Notes: a model not told the origin generated them from the letters alone. A stretch of DNA of 64,000 nucleotides from Chitinophagales bacterium (GCA_015655125.1 JAATFP010000036.1:1-64000); one strand, 5' to 3'. Positions 17,735 through 26,930 are shown, numbered from the stretch's first letter. Translations and numbers: made by a program.

Positions 17735-17755
17735 CTACTTACGAAAAATAAATTT

Positions 17756-19440
17756 TTAGCGTTTTATTATTAGTTTTTGGTTTTCAACTCCGTTTTCGGT
17801 GTAAATTCTACAGTTATAAACACCAATTCTAAAATTCGATACGTTGACACTAACGGATTTGGAAGTTTTGAATCGGAATTTTTTTAAGAATGTTCCAAAT
17901 AGATCGGTTATATCAATACCGGTGATATTTTCCTTAGTTGAAGATAAGTTCAGAATATTATAAGCAGGATTTGGGTAAATCTTTATATCACGTGTTAGAA
18001 TGTCTAAATTTTTTGCATTCACATTGTAAAAGAAAGTTACATTCACTACTTTGTCGCAGTACGAATTTGTGATTGTCAGCGTTCCGTGAATATTTGTGGG
18101 AACCGTTGATGGGAAATAAATCTGAATGGCAGGATCATTGGGATTTGCGTCGACAAGTGTACATCCGGGAATTGACCAGGTATAAATCGCGTTAGGGCCA
18201 TGATTTATAAAATTTGGATCAAAAGTTTTAGTATAGTTTTGCTTATAATCACCACCACTTTCAGTAGTGCCCCAATTTGGAGCGAGGTATACATAAGTTG
18301 GTGAAGTTAGAGTATTACTACCGTACGTTGGATTTTTCAACTGAACTTTAAATGAATAATTGGCACCGGCAGGCCCTCCAATTATTAATTCTGACGCATT
18401 AGCAATATTGAAGTAGCCATTCGGCGAATATCCTGAAGTTGTTATTAAGTTATCGTTAACGTACCATTGGTTGTTGTTGGGAAGATTAGAATAAAAATGA
18501 GCGAATCCTCCACATTCCCAATAATAGCAGTAATGACTTGATGTGCCGATTGGGATTGCTGCATTAGCAGGGGCGGTTGGCGAGCATGCTCCATATTCGA
18601 AATAACTTGCACTCGTAATTGCCACCGGCAAACAAGGTATTACATTCACCTCATCCGTACTAAAACATCTCAAGGAAATATCATCTACAGCGAAGTCATT
18701 GTTACCAAGTTCCGTATTTGCATCCCTTAATTCAATAGTAGGATTTTCAGTAGTAAAGGTCATCGTTAAATTTACTGTTACCCAATGGCAGTTGTTGTAG
18801 GTGAGTGGAAAGCTATAGAAAACGGCTCCGTTGACAATAATTTCAATATTAGGGGCTGCGGGGCCGCTATTGCCTGGCGCCAACGATAAGCATCGTATGG
18901 AAAAACGGTATGTTTTGCCGATCTGTATTCCAGCCAGCGTTTGTCTCCAGAAGATTGGGATATTACCTTGTGAATTTAGTTGCGCGCCATCAACGATTAA
19001 AATATTAGGTTCGTCGGGCGGAAGAATTGAACACCACTGCGTATTATAATCATGCGGGTTTGTACCGACTGCGATTTGTCCGGTACTGATTCCGTTTCCC
19101 GGAACATAGTTTGAGTAATCAGAACCAAAGCTGACATTGCCTAATGCAAAATCTCCATTGATAAATTCATTGACCGTTGATAAGGCAGTGACATTATAAG
19201 TAGTATAGCTGGCTGGACTTGCAGTTGGATTTGAAATGTAGGGATCGCTTAGCCCTGTTGTTGGGGTCCAGGAATATGTCGCAATGTTAGAAGGTGCAGT
19301 TCCGATTTGTACAGACCAGGGACAGGGCAAATAATTTTATCGGACCCGGCATCTGCGATCGTACAATGCGAACGTTGGGTTTGAGAAAATAAATTAAAAG
19401 CAAATAGAATAGTGCAAAATGATAATGAAAATTGTTTCAT
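17756..19440 (-). pseudogene. Frameshifted T9SS type A sorted surface protein
   Basis: The ATG at 19440 opens a signal peptide (FCTILFAFNLFSQ) and about 40 residues ending ADAGSDKIICP. The sequence then continues in the -1 frame with SVQIGTAPSNIATYSWTPTT and runs 500 residues to a type A sorting domain (IKIYPNPAYNILNLSS, GVYNCRIYTENG, QKLIIKR). The second frame has no ATG at its start (only TTG at 19330), and both halves form one typical Bacteroidetes adhesin opening, so a 1-nt deletion or 2-nt insertion near 19315-19330, in a C-rich stretch, is the simplest reading. It may be a real inactivation or a sequencing error. The middle has a carbohydrate-binding-like or MAM-like beta region (VDDISLRCF) and Ig-like units. 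Confidence 0.75.
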
Positions 19441-19498
19441 ATAGGGTGTGTTTTTTTAAAGCTACGATTAGTTTGAAGAAATAAAAATGGAAATTTCT

Positions 19499-20263
19499 TT
19501 ACGAAATTGTTACCGAAAGAAATTTGCTTAAACAATCGTTCACCTTTTCCCTTTCTTCCTTCATTCCCATATGTGCGCTTTTCCTCAAAATATAAATAAA
19601 CGACAGTTGCGGCAAATGCGTTTGTTTTAATCCTTGCTGAAACGGTACGGCTTTATCATTTTCTCCTAAAATAAATCCTGCCGGAATGGTTAGCTTTTTC
19701 AAAACTTCGGTCCGGTCCGGTCGCGCAATCATCGCTTCATAATATTGTATCAACGCAGCGGAGGAAAACTGCCCGGCCCTTTTGGTAAGGTCATCGATAT
19801 ATTCCTTGCTCTTTATGGTATCGTAAAACAAACCGGGAATGGTTGCTTTGAGAAATGCCTCCGGCCCGTTTTCATAAATGAATGCAATACCTTTCCGGCG
19901 CGTTGCGATCTTCTCCGCATCATCTGCAAACGCACTGGAATGAAACAGGAAAAACGCATTCAGCTTGTCAGGATATTTTTCTGCAAACGCCAGCGTGATG
20001 TAGCCGCCCATACTGTGACCGATCATCGTAAATTTTTCAGCTTTTTCTTTATCAATGATCGCTTTAATGTAATCTGCATAGTCGGTAAGGGAAACATTTT
20101 CTTTGTCAATCAACGGCGAATTGCCCGTGCCCGGAAGATCGGGAACGATCAGCCGGAAATGATCGCAGAGGAATTTTACCTGGCCGTCCCACACAGAGCT
20201 GTCTTCCGCAAAACCATGTAGAAGAAGAAGTGTCGGGCTGGAACCGTAAGTATGGTATGTCAT
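19499..20263 (-). CDS. Alpha/beta hydrolase
   Basis: 254 residues. Motifs: LLLLHGFAEDSSVWDG (oxyanion hole), VPDLPGTGNS, the nucleophile elbow MIGHSMGGYITLAFA, the Asp region GENDKAVPF and the His region RKSAHMGMKEE. There is no signal peptide, so it is cytoplasmic. It resembles carboxylesterase/BioH or MenH-like enzymes; the substrate is unknown. The 5' side consists of GGTGAATG-type repeats that reach up to the start codon, leaving little room for ordinary regulatory sequence. Confidence 0.85.
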   Translation of the reverse strand: MTYHTYGSSPTLLLLHGFAEDSSVWDGQVKFLCDHFRLIVPDLPGTGNSPLIDKENVSLTDYADYIKAIIDKEKAEKFTMIGHSMGGYITLAFAEKYPDKLNAFFLFHSSAFADDAEKIATRRKGIAFIYENGPEAFLKATIPGLFYDTIKSKEYIDDLTKRAGQFSSAALIQYYEAMIARPDRTEVLKKLTIPAGFILGENDKAVPFQQGLKQTHLPQLSFIYILRKSAHMGMKEEREKVNDCLSKFLSVTIS

Positions 20264-20318
20264 GGGTGAATGAGTAAATGGGTGAATAAGTAAATAAGTA
20301 AATGGTGAATGCTGGTCG
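20262..20318. repeat. GGTGAATGAGTAAATGGG short-period repeat abutting the hydrolase start codon
   Basis: At least six 8-nt-like units (GGTGAATG, AGTAAATG, GGTGAATA, AGTAAATA, AGTAAATG, GTGAATGC) directly upstream of the minus-strand ATG at 20263. Confidence 0.7.
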
Positions 20319-20377
20319 GGATAGTGTGAAAATTTCAGGGTTCAAAACGAAAGGTCTAAACAGGGCGAAGGCCGCCA

Positions 20378-20425
20378 AACCTTCTAAAACCACTCCTAAC
20401 CTTTAATCTCAAACCCTAAACCTTC
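20378..20425. repeat. CCTAAAC/CTAACC repeat overlapping the DUF4105 gene end
   Basis: Tract of TTCTAAAACC, ACTCCTAACC, AAACCCTAAACC; it encodes the last residues and stop of the DUF4105 protein on the minus strand. Confidence 0.6.
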
Positions 20426-21584
20426 TCCAGCTTCTCCAACCCAGCAGAATCACCAACGGTATCAACGCTGTGTTCAGTTGCTGCGGCAAAAAGAACCAGC
20501 TTAGCAATACAAGGATCGTTCCTGTTGCGGTTACCAGGAAATATTTTTTCATCCAGCTCTTTTTGCCCGAAAGAAAAAAAGCGGCAAAAAAATGTGTGGG
20601 CCACGCCCAGAGCAGGTTGTAGTTAGTTTTTGTCATGCTGTGATCTGTACCGAACCACATGAAGAGCAACAGGATACCTAATAAGCCGATGATAAAAAAC
20701 AACAAGCCGTCCAGCACACGGAGAACGATGCGAAAATTTTTATTTGCAGGAATGCTCAACAGCACAAAAAGTGCAGGCAATGACCAGAAACATATTGTTG
20801 GTGTGAACCAGCCAGGGTCGTTTTTTGGGGATGAAACCGCAAACATGTTTTGCGAAGATCTCACCATTGAAACATTCTTTGTGCTGTCGAGTGCGATCAT
20901 CAGATTGTCTGGCAAAAACTGCTGTTGCGCGGTGGTCATCACTGCATCGCAAGGCGCGCCAAGCAAAATGTCGATGCCCAGTTTGCTCCAGTATTTCTTA
21001 TTCAGATCGAGATATTGATGGATAGCTTGCCGGAAACGGAAATTGGCCGGCATCACGGCCGGTAATTGCGGATGTGGAAATTTGATTTTTACAATCAGGT
21101 CGCGTAGTCGTGTGGTGCAATTGTCTAAGAAGAAATCGTATTTGTAAAAACGGTTTTCCGGCTTATAATTTTCACGCAATGTTTCCTGTATGGCTCTTTT
21201 TTCTTCAGGAGAGAGGTTCAATTCCTGCTCGGTGATGGCGCGGTTTGTCATCTGGTATTCAAACCGGAAACTTTCATACGTATCGATGCTGAGGCAATAC
21301 AATAATTTTCCGCGGACGAATTTAATATAAAAGTCAGGATCATTAAAATCGAACGTGCCATAATTGAAAACAAGGTCCTGCAGGCTTGTGCCGTCTGTAC
21401 TTACTTTTGTGGAAGTGCTATCTATGATGCGAAGGGCGCTGTGTCCAAAAGTGCTGTACAATTCATCTCCCGGTGCACAGGTGAGCAATGAAATGCGCAC
21501 GTGCGAAGTGTCTTGCGCGATTACACCCAATTGTAGTTGCGCAAGCGCGAAAAGAAACAGTAACCGGGAGATCGTTTTTTTCAT
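20409..21584 (-). CDS. DUF4105 family membrane protein (Lnb N-terminal periplasmic domain type)
   Basis: 391 residues: a signal peptide (MKKTISRLLFLFALAQL...AQ), an extracytoplasmic DUF4105 domain (VRISLLTCAPGDELYSTFGH, NYGTFDFNDPDFYIKFVRG, FFLDNCTTRLRDL, where the conserved His and Cys suggest a papain-like/NlpC-like fold), then about four or five C-terminal membrane helices from residue 255. Function in Bacteroidetes is unknown; the conserved His/Cys hint at an amidase-like activity, which is inference. The last residues (WRRFRV) and stop codon are encoded by a CCTAAA-type repeat, so the original C-terminus may have differed. Confidence 0.82.
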   Translation of the reverse strand: MKKTISRLLFLFALAQLQLGVIAQDTSHVRISLLTCAPGDELYSTFGHSALRIIDSTSTKVSTDGTSLQDLVFNYGTFDFNDPDFYIKFVRGKLLYCLSIDTYESFRFEYQMTNRAITEQELNLSPEEKRAIQETLRENYKPENRFYKYDFFLDNCTTRLRDLIVKIKFPHPQLPAVMPANFRFRQAIHQYLDLNKKYWSKLGIDILLGAPCDAVMTTAQQQFLPDNLMIALDSTKNVSMVRSSQNMFAVSSPKNDPGWFTPTICFWSLPALFVLLSIPANKNFRIVLRVLDGLLFFIIGLLGILLLFMWFGTDHSMTKTNYNLLWAWPTHFFAAFFLSGKKSWMKKYFLVTATGTILVLLSWFFLPQQLNTALIPLVILLGWRSWRRFRV

Positions 21585-21700
21585 CTTTTGTAAAAGAAAC
21601 TTTTAAGAATCGGCCATTGCTTTGTATCTCGTAATCACAGGATCTAAAGAAGCAAGCGCATAAAAATCCGTCATCCGTAATTGTTAATTCTTCATTGACA

Positions 21701-23191
21701 TTACCTGCTGTAATTCGGCGCTTCTTTCGTAATTGCGATATCGTGCGCGTGACTTTCCTTGATGCCCGCATTGGTGATTTTTACAAATGTAGCATTCTGC
21801 AAAGCTTTAATATTTGCCGCCCCGCAATATCCCATCCCTGCTTTTAATCCGCCGGTAAATTGATGTGCCACTTCGCGGAGATTTCCTTTAAACGGAACCC
21901 GCCCTTCAATTCCTTCGGGAACAAATTTTTTGATGTCGTCTTCCACATCCTGGAAATAACGATCGCTGCTGCCCTGTGCCATCGCGCCGAGCGAACCCAT
22001 ACCACGGTATTGCTTGAATTTGCGCCCTTCATAGATGATCGTTTCACCCGGGCTTTCTTCCGTTCCTGCAAACACATTTCCCATCATTACGCAAGTGGCG
22101 CCTGCCGCCAATGCTTTTACCATGTCGCCGGTATAACGGATACCGCCGTCGCTGATGATGCCGATGTTCTTACCTTTCAATGCGGCCGCAGCTTCCATCA
22201 CTGCTGTAATTTGCGGAACACCTGTTCCCGCAACGATGCGTGTGGTGCAAATGGAGCCCGGGCCGATGCCCACTTTCACTGCATCTGCACCGGCGTCGGC
22301 CAATGCTTTTGCGCCAGCCGCTGTGCCTACATTTCCGGCTATAACCTGTAATCCTTTGAATGTTTTCTTGATCAGTTTAAGCATGTCCATCACACCTTTG
22401 GTATGGCCATGGGCGCTATCGAGGCAAATGATATCGACACCTGCTTTACTTAATGCGTCCACTCTTTCGATCGTATCGCGTGTGATGCCTACGCCGGCGC
22501 CCACGAGCAATCTTCCGAAGTCATCTTTTACCGCGTGCGGATGGCTTTTTAATTTTAAAATATCGCCGAAGGTTACCAGGCCAATCAGCTTTCCTTTTTT
22601 GTTGATCACCGGTAATTTTTCGATCTTATTCTTTTTGAAAATCAGTTCGGCTTTTTTGAGGTCGGTTCCTTCCGGGGCCGTAATGAGGTTTTGCGAGGTC
22701 ATCACATTGCCTACTTTTTCCTTCGGATTGATTTCGAAACGAAGGTCGCGATTAGTGAGAATTCCTACCAGCGTTTGACCGGCATCTACGATAGGAATTC
22801 CGCCGATTCGATTTTCACGCATCAGGCGCAAAGCCTCTGCGATGGTGGCCTCGGGCGAAAGTGTGATAGGGTCGAGGATCAGTCCGTTCTCACTTCGTTT
22901 TACCTTTCGCACCTGGTCCGACTGGTGTTCGATCGACATATTTTTATGAAGAATTCCCAGGCCACCCTCGCGCGCCAGCGCAATGGCCAGTGATGCTTCG
23001 GTGACCGTATCCATGGCCGCACTCAGCATCGGGATATTCAACGAAATGGTTTTTGTTAATTGTGTCCTGATATCTACTTCGCGCGGAAGGATCTCAGAAT
23101 AGGCAGGCATCAGCAGCACATCATCAAACGTTAAGCCTTCGCCGAAAAATTTGGGGGATTTGTTATTGGAGGAGTTATTTATTGTAGCCAT
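21701..23191 (-). CDS. guaB: IMP dehydrogenase
   Basis: 496 residues from the ATG at 23191 (an upstream in-frame start would overlap the promoter). The order is standard: N-terminal [18 protein letters not shown], a pair of CBS domains (about 100-225), then the TIM-barrel completion with [18 protein letters not shown] containing the catalytic Cys315, DGGIRYTGD, and the flap [10 protein letters not shown]. It converts IMP to XMP, the committed step of GMP synthesis. guaA is not adjacent. The -7 box ends 3 nt before the start codon and the -33 element falls inside a GTTCAAGG repeat. Confidence 0.95.
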   Translation of the reverse strand: MATINNSSNNKSPKFFGEGLTFDDVLLMPAYSEILPREVDIRTQLTKTISLNIPMLSAAMDTVTEASLAIALAREGGLGILHKNMSIEHQSDQVRKVKRSENGLILDPITLSPEATIAEALRLMRENRIGGIPIVDAGQTLVGILTNRDLRFEINPKEKVGNVMTSQNLITAPEGTDLKKAELIFKKNKIEKLPVINKKGKLIGLVTFGDILKLKSHPHAVKDDFGRLLVGAGVGITRDTIERVDALSKAGVDIICLDSAHGHTKGVMDMLKLIKKTFKGLQVIAGNVGTAAGAKALADAGADAVKVGIGPGSICTTRIVAGTGVPQITAVMEAAAALKGKNIGIISDGGIRYTGDMVKALAAGATCVMMGNVFAGTEESPGETIIYEGRKFKQYRGMGSLGAMAQGSSDRYFQDVEDDIKKFVPEGIEGRVPFKGNLREVAHQFTGGLKAGMGYCGAANIKALQNATFVKITNAGIKESHAHDIAITKEAPNYSR

Positions 23192-23194
23192 GTG

Positions 23195-23226
23195 CAAAGG
23201 TAAGGGCAAAAGGTTGAAAGTTCAAA
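23195..23226 (-). promoter_or_regulatory. guaB promoter: -7 TACCTTTG and -33 TTTG at 20-bp spacing
   Basis: On the plus strand CAAAGGTA at 23195-23202 and CAAA at 23223-23226. Both elements and the spacing fit the Bacteroidetes consensus. The -7 box ends 3 nt before the ATG, so the transcript should be leaderless. Confidence 0.6.
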
Positions 23227-23287
23227 GTTCCATGTTCGAAGTTCAAGGTTCAAGGTTCAAGGTTCGAAGTTCCAGGTTTAAGGTTTC
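23210..23287. repeat. GTTCAAGG short-period repeat, left flank of the four-helix-bundle gene
   Basis: About eight 8-nt units (GGTTGAAA, GTTCAAAG, GTTCGAAG, GTTCAAGG x3, GTTCGAAG, ...). Positions 23220-23236 (GTTCAAAGTTCCATGTT) are inverted relative to 23717-23733. Confidence 0.75.
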
Positions 23288-23305
23288 AATGCTGTGGGGG
23301 ATTGA

Positions 23306-23695
23306 TTAATGATACCGGAATCCTTTCAGATCCGTGCCTTTCAGATATTGTATCAAGGTGGTTATTTTTTGACTGATTAGTAAACAATTCGAAATTAAAT
23401 TTGAAAGAGTAGCCGCATCTATATGATTTCTATCGCCTGCCCTGTGAAGCTGTGAACGGACCTCTCCATTTGAGCCTTTGGCAATTAATAAAAAATTAAT
23501 AAATTCTTTATTACCGCTACGTTCATAACCTTCTGCGATATTATCCATAACAGAACCGGATGATCTGCTGATCTGATTTCTCAATTCATAGTCCTTTGAA
23601 AAAGCGCCACTATTATATTTCAAAAACAAATCATTTGCCTGCTCCCGCGCAAGCTGCCAAATCTTTAAATCTTCAAATTTTTCAACAGCAGCCAT
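23306..23695 (-). CDS. Four-helix-bundle protein (23S rRNA intervening-sequence protein family)
   Basis: 129 residues, all alpha. The family pattern is clear: FEDLKIWQLAREQANDLF, YELRNQISRSSGSV, NIAEGYERSGNKEF, FLLIAKGSNGEVRSQLHRA. Family members were first seen inside 23S rRNA intervening sequences, but many, as here, are free-standing. Biochemical function is unknown. The gene is flanked by GTTCAAGG-type repeats in inverted orientation, which could mark it as an inserted cassette. It sits between guaB and dprA on the same strand. Confidence 0.85.
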   Translation of the reverse strand: MAAVEKFEDLKIWQLAREQANDLFLKYNSGAFSKDYELRNQISRSSGSVMDNIAEGYERSGNKEFINFLLIAKGSNGEVRSQLHRAGDRNHIDAATLSNLISNCLLISQKITTLIQYLKGTDLKGFRYH

Positions 23696-23716
23696 ACAAA
23701 ATAATTTAAACTTTAA

Positions 23717-23750
23717 AACATGGAACCTTGAACCCTAAACTATTCTAAAC
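23717..23750. repeat. GTTCAAGG-family repeat, right flank of the four-helix-bundle gene
   Basis: AACATGGAACCTTGAAC (23717-23733) is the reverse complement of 23220-23236 with one mismatch in 17; it continues into CCTAAACTATTCTAAAC. Confidence 0.65.
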
Positions 23751-24835
23751 ATCTTCCCCGGTAAACTCACCACCACTCCACTCATCTCCAGCATCAGCAA
23801 CGCTTCCGCCACACTGCTGCTGCTGAGGCCTGTTTTGAAATATAGATCGTCTATGTGAACCTGTCCGTTTTGCTGCAGCAACGATACGATCGCTTTTTCA
23901 CTTTTTGTAAATTCGATAAATAGTTCGCGCTGTTGTTTCCTGGCTGCTGGTTTTTTGGGCAGCCAGTTCATTTCATTCAGCAGGTCGGCTGCCCCGGTGA
24001 TCATGAGCGCTTTGTTGCTTTTTATGAGGTAATTACAACCTTCACTTCGCAGGTCGCCGGCGCGCCCGGGAACGGCAAATACTTCTTTGTTGTAGCTTCC
24101 TGCCAGTTCCGCTGTGATGAGAGAACCCCCGCGTTTCTGGCTTTCGATCACGATGAGGGCGTCGCATATTCCAGCCACGATGCGGTTTCTTTTGGGAAAA
24201 TTCTGCTTGTCGGGCATGGAGCCACTGGTAAAATCGGTGAGCAGGCCACCTGTTTCGAGCATCTCTTTTGCAAGCGTTCTGTTAGGATTGGGATAGATCC
24301 TGTCGAGTCCGTGGGCCAGCACGCCAATGGTGGAAAGTCCGTTCTTCAATGCCGATCTGTGGGCGATGGTATCGATGCCGAAAGCCAGGCCGCTTACCAC
24401 CAGGATATTTTGCTCTTTCAGATCTGCGATGAGCTGTTCGCAGGTGGTGCGACCATATTCTGAATTGGATCTTGTGCCTACGATCGACACGATCTTTGTG
24501 GCATTCAGGTCCGCATTGCCTTTGTAGTAGAGGAGGAGCGGACTGTCGTAACAATGTAGCAGCCGCTGCGGATAAGCCTTGTCGGAAATAAAGATCGGCT
24601 GCACACCGGCCGATTGCATGAAAGAGATCTCTGCTTCGCAACTTTTAAAATCACGGAAATGACGAATGCACCCGGCGCGAATCGTGCCGATGCCTTCCAC
24701 TCTTTCGAGCTGACATACGGGTGCCTTGAATACAGCTGAAGCATCGCCAAAAATATTGATCAGCGTTTTGCTGTGTACGTCGCCGATGTTCGGAACGCGC
24801 GTGAGTGCAAGCTGGTATAGAAGTTCTTTGTTCAT
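23735..24835 (-). CDS. dprA: DNA-processing protein DprA
   Basis: 366 residues from the ATG at 24835. An N-terminal helical (SAM/HhH-like) region is followed by the DprA/Smf Rossmann domain (VGTRSNSEYGRTTCEQL, VVSGLAFGIDTIAHRSAL, GVLAHGLDRIYPNPNRTL, FPKRNRIVAGICDALIVIES, GGSLITAELA) and a C-terminal winged-helix domain (about 300-366). DprA loads RecA on incoming single-stranded DNA during natural transformation. Whether this organism is competent is not known; no comEC or comM is in the window. The 3' end overlaps a repeat tract. Confidence 0.93.
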   Translation of the reverse strand: MNKELLYQLALTRVPNIGDVHSKTLINIFGDASAVFKAPVCQLERVEGIGTIRAGCIRHFRDFKSCEAEISFMQSAGVQPIFISDKAYPQRLLHCYDSPLLLYYKGNADLNATKIVSIVGTRSNSEYGRTTCEQLIADLKEQNILVVSGLAFGIDTIAHRSALKNGLSTIGVLAHGLDRIYPNPNRTLAKEMLETGGLLTDFTSGSMPDKQNFPKRNRIVAGICDALIVIESQKRGGSLITAELAGSYNKEVFAVPGRAGDLRSEGCNYLIKSNKALMITGAADLLNEMNWLPKKPAARKQQRELFIEFTKSEKAIVSLLQQNGQVHIDDLYFKTGLSSSSVAEALLMLEMSGVVVSLPGKMFRIV

Positions 24836-24931
24836 AAAATACATATGAACAATATTAGCCAGAATTATGCGTCAGAAAAGAATAAAACGGTGTTGTTTTT
24901 CCCACTTTTTACATAGAAAAAAACGTTTGGA

Positions 24932-26866
24932 TTAGTTCGCAAGAATGCTTAGTTCCGTTCTGCGGTTTAATGCTTTGCCGTCTTCTGTGGTATTGGGTGC
25001 TATTGGCTGCGTTTCACCAAAACCTTTTGCGGTAAGACGTTGCGGGGAAATGCCTTTGCTCTGGATATAAGCCGTAACAGCCTTCGCGCGGTTGACACTC
25101 AGCAATAAATTGTCTGCAGGGCTACCTACATTGTCTGTGTAGCCATTGATCTGGATCGTGAGTTTCGGATTTTCATTCAGCAGCGCGATCACTTTATCAA
25201 GCTCTTCCATCGATTCCTGCTTCAGCGAAAATTGCTTGTTCTCGAAAAAGATATTTTTTAAAACAACCGATGCCCCTTTTTCAATCGGCTGCAATGGAAT
25301 GTTTACTACCAGGGGTGAATCGGAAATGTTGTTGATCATAGAAAAATTATCCGAATAAAACAGGTAGCCTTTCCTGTTTACATTAAATGCATAATCTTTT
25401 CCTTCAGGTAATGTTACCAGATAATTTCCGTCTTCATCCGTTTGTAATTTGGAAATTATTTTCCGGGTTTTAATATCCGTTAATTCTACGGCAGAAGGCA
25501 GGCCGGCATTGTTTTTTTTGTCAAACACTTTTCCTTTTACCCATAATGTTTTTAAGGCTCGGATGCTGTCTCGAAGCTGAAAACTGTAGATATCGAGTCC
25601 GCCTCTTGTATCGCCGCCGTCGCTGGCATAGTAAGAAGTTTTCCCGTCGGAAGAAACGATCAGCGAACCTTCGTCATCAATGGTGTTTACCGGATAGCCG
25701 AGGTTCTTCGGCTTGTTCCAGGTGTCATCTGTGTTTTTCTTTACCATAAAAAGATCGGTCATTCCATAACCCGGATGGCCATTGCTGTTGAAATACAATG
25801 TCTGGTTGTCGGCGTGTATGAACGGACAACCTTCATCGCCGTCGGTGTTCACTTCCGGACCCAGATTTTCGGGTTTGCTCCACACGCCATTCTGGCCGCG
25901 GTGTGTTACCCAGATGTCTTTTCCGCCGTAGCCGCCATTGCGGTTGCTGGAAAAATACAGGTCGCGCTTATCCGGTGAAAGCGACGGCGACGATTCCCAG
26001 AATTCTGTATTCACCGATCCAAGATTTTCAGGCTCCGTCCAGCCGCCGTTCTTTGTTTTATATGCGATGTAAAGATCGCAGCTGCCTTCTCCTTCGGGAT
26101 AATTACAGCCGGTGAATATCAGCCACTGGCCATCCTGAGAAATATTTTGAGCGCCTTCATTAAAGTTGGTGTTGATCTTACCACCAACCGGAGTTGCTTT
26201 GCTCCATTTGCCGTTAGTGAAATTACTTTCATAAAAATCTTCATCACTGTTTTCGCGGCGCGTGAAGATCATTTTGCTCCCATCGATCGTGAGCGACGGA
26301 AAATATTCCAGCGCAGCTGAATTGATGCTGTCGCCTAAATTATGCGGTGCAAAAACATAGTTGCCGGCGGGATTGTCTTTCTGATATTGAATGGCAAATT
26401 CATAAACAGACTTGCGGTATTTCCCGGCTTTGATGCTTTGTTCGTTTAGTTTAGGCGTAGCCAGAAATTTATCAACAGTTTCAAGCGCTTTTGCAAAATT
26501 GCCGGTGCCGGCCAGGGAAATGGAATAGGGAAGAAGATACGTTTCAGAATAGATGCGATCCATTTGCAAGCCGGTCTCGAAGTCTGCTACAGAAGCCTTG
26601 TAATTTTTCATGCTGGCATAAATACCGGCGCGGGAAAGGTATACGTCCACAAACTTAGGATCTGCTTTCAAAGCATCGTTAAGGTGTGAAATTGCTTCTT
26701 TGTATTTTCCGTCCTGTGCTTCTTCGTAGGCCTGCGCATAAATGTCGCCGGCTTTCTTATTCACTTTTTCGGGATCATACCATTGCCCTTCAGAAATAAG
26801 AAATAAGGAATTCAGAACAAGAAAGAAGAAAGTGATGCGGAAATAAGAACGGCTGTTTCGTTTCAT
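24932..26866 (-). CDS. PorE-like OmpA family protein: TPR, PD40 propeller, CRD, OmpA
   Basis: 644 residues: signal sequence, TPR repeats (about 35-150), a WD40-like/PD40 beta-propeller (about 180-420; repeated ESSPSLSPDKRDLYFSSN-type blades), a carboxypeptidase-regulatory-like domain (about 440-515) and a C-terminal OmpA domain (530-640; NGYTDNVGSPADNLLLSVNRA, peptidoglycan binding). This is the architecture of PorE, a periplasmic T9SS component tying the complex to peptidoglycan. Bacteroidetes carry several paralogues, so it may instead be a general envelope anchor; the window's many T9SS substrates make the T9SS role plausible but unproven. A 32-bp inverted repeat separates it from queE upstream. 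Confidence 0.85.
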   Translation of the reverse strand: MKRNSRSYFRITFFFLVLNSLFLISEGQWYDPEKVNKKAGDIYAQAYEEAQDGKYKEAISHLNDALKADPKFVDVYLSRAGIYASMKNYKASVADFETGLQMDRIYSETYLLPYSISLAGTGNFAKALETVDKFLATPKLNEQSIKAGKYRKSVYEFAIQYQKDNPAGNYVFAPHNLGDSINSAALEYFPSLTIDGSKMIFTRRENSDEDFYESNFTNGKWSKATPVGGKINTNFNEGAQNISQDGQWLIFTGCNYPEGEGSCDLYIAYKTKNGGWTEPENLGSVNTEFWESSPSLSPDKRDLYFSSNRNGGYGGKDIWVTHRGQNGVWSKPENLGPEVNTDGDEGCPFIHADNQTLYFNSNGHPGYGMTDLFMVKKNTDDTWNKPKNLGYPVNTIDDEGSLIVSSDGKTSYYASDGGDTRGGLDIYSFQLRDSIRALKTLWVKGKVFDKKNNAGLPSAVELTDIKTRKIISKLQTDEDGNYLVTLPEGKDYAFNVNRKGYLFYSDNFSMINNISDSPLVVNIPLQPIEKGASVVLKNIFFENKQFSLKQESMEELDKVIALLNENPKLTIQINGYTDNVGSPADNLLLSVNRAKAVTAYIQSKGISPQRLTAKGFGETQPIAPNTTEDGKALNRRTELSILAN

Positions 26867-26930
26867 ATTGGACCTTTGTATGGATAAAGATAAAACGAAA
26901 CGAGAGTATTCTATTTCAACGAGTGTTAAA

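Noticed and set aside
19310-19335. Programmed -1 frameshifting in the T9SS gene
   Set aside because: The sequence TGTCCCTGG lacks an X-XXY-YYZ slippery heptamer and no downstream stem-loop was evident; an indel or error is simpler.
23306-23695. Four-helix-bundle gene as a sign of an rRNA intervening sequence here
   Set aside because: No rRNA sequence surrounds it; it sits between guaB and dprA.
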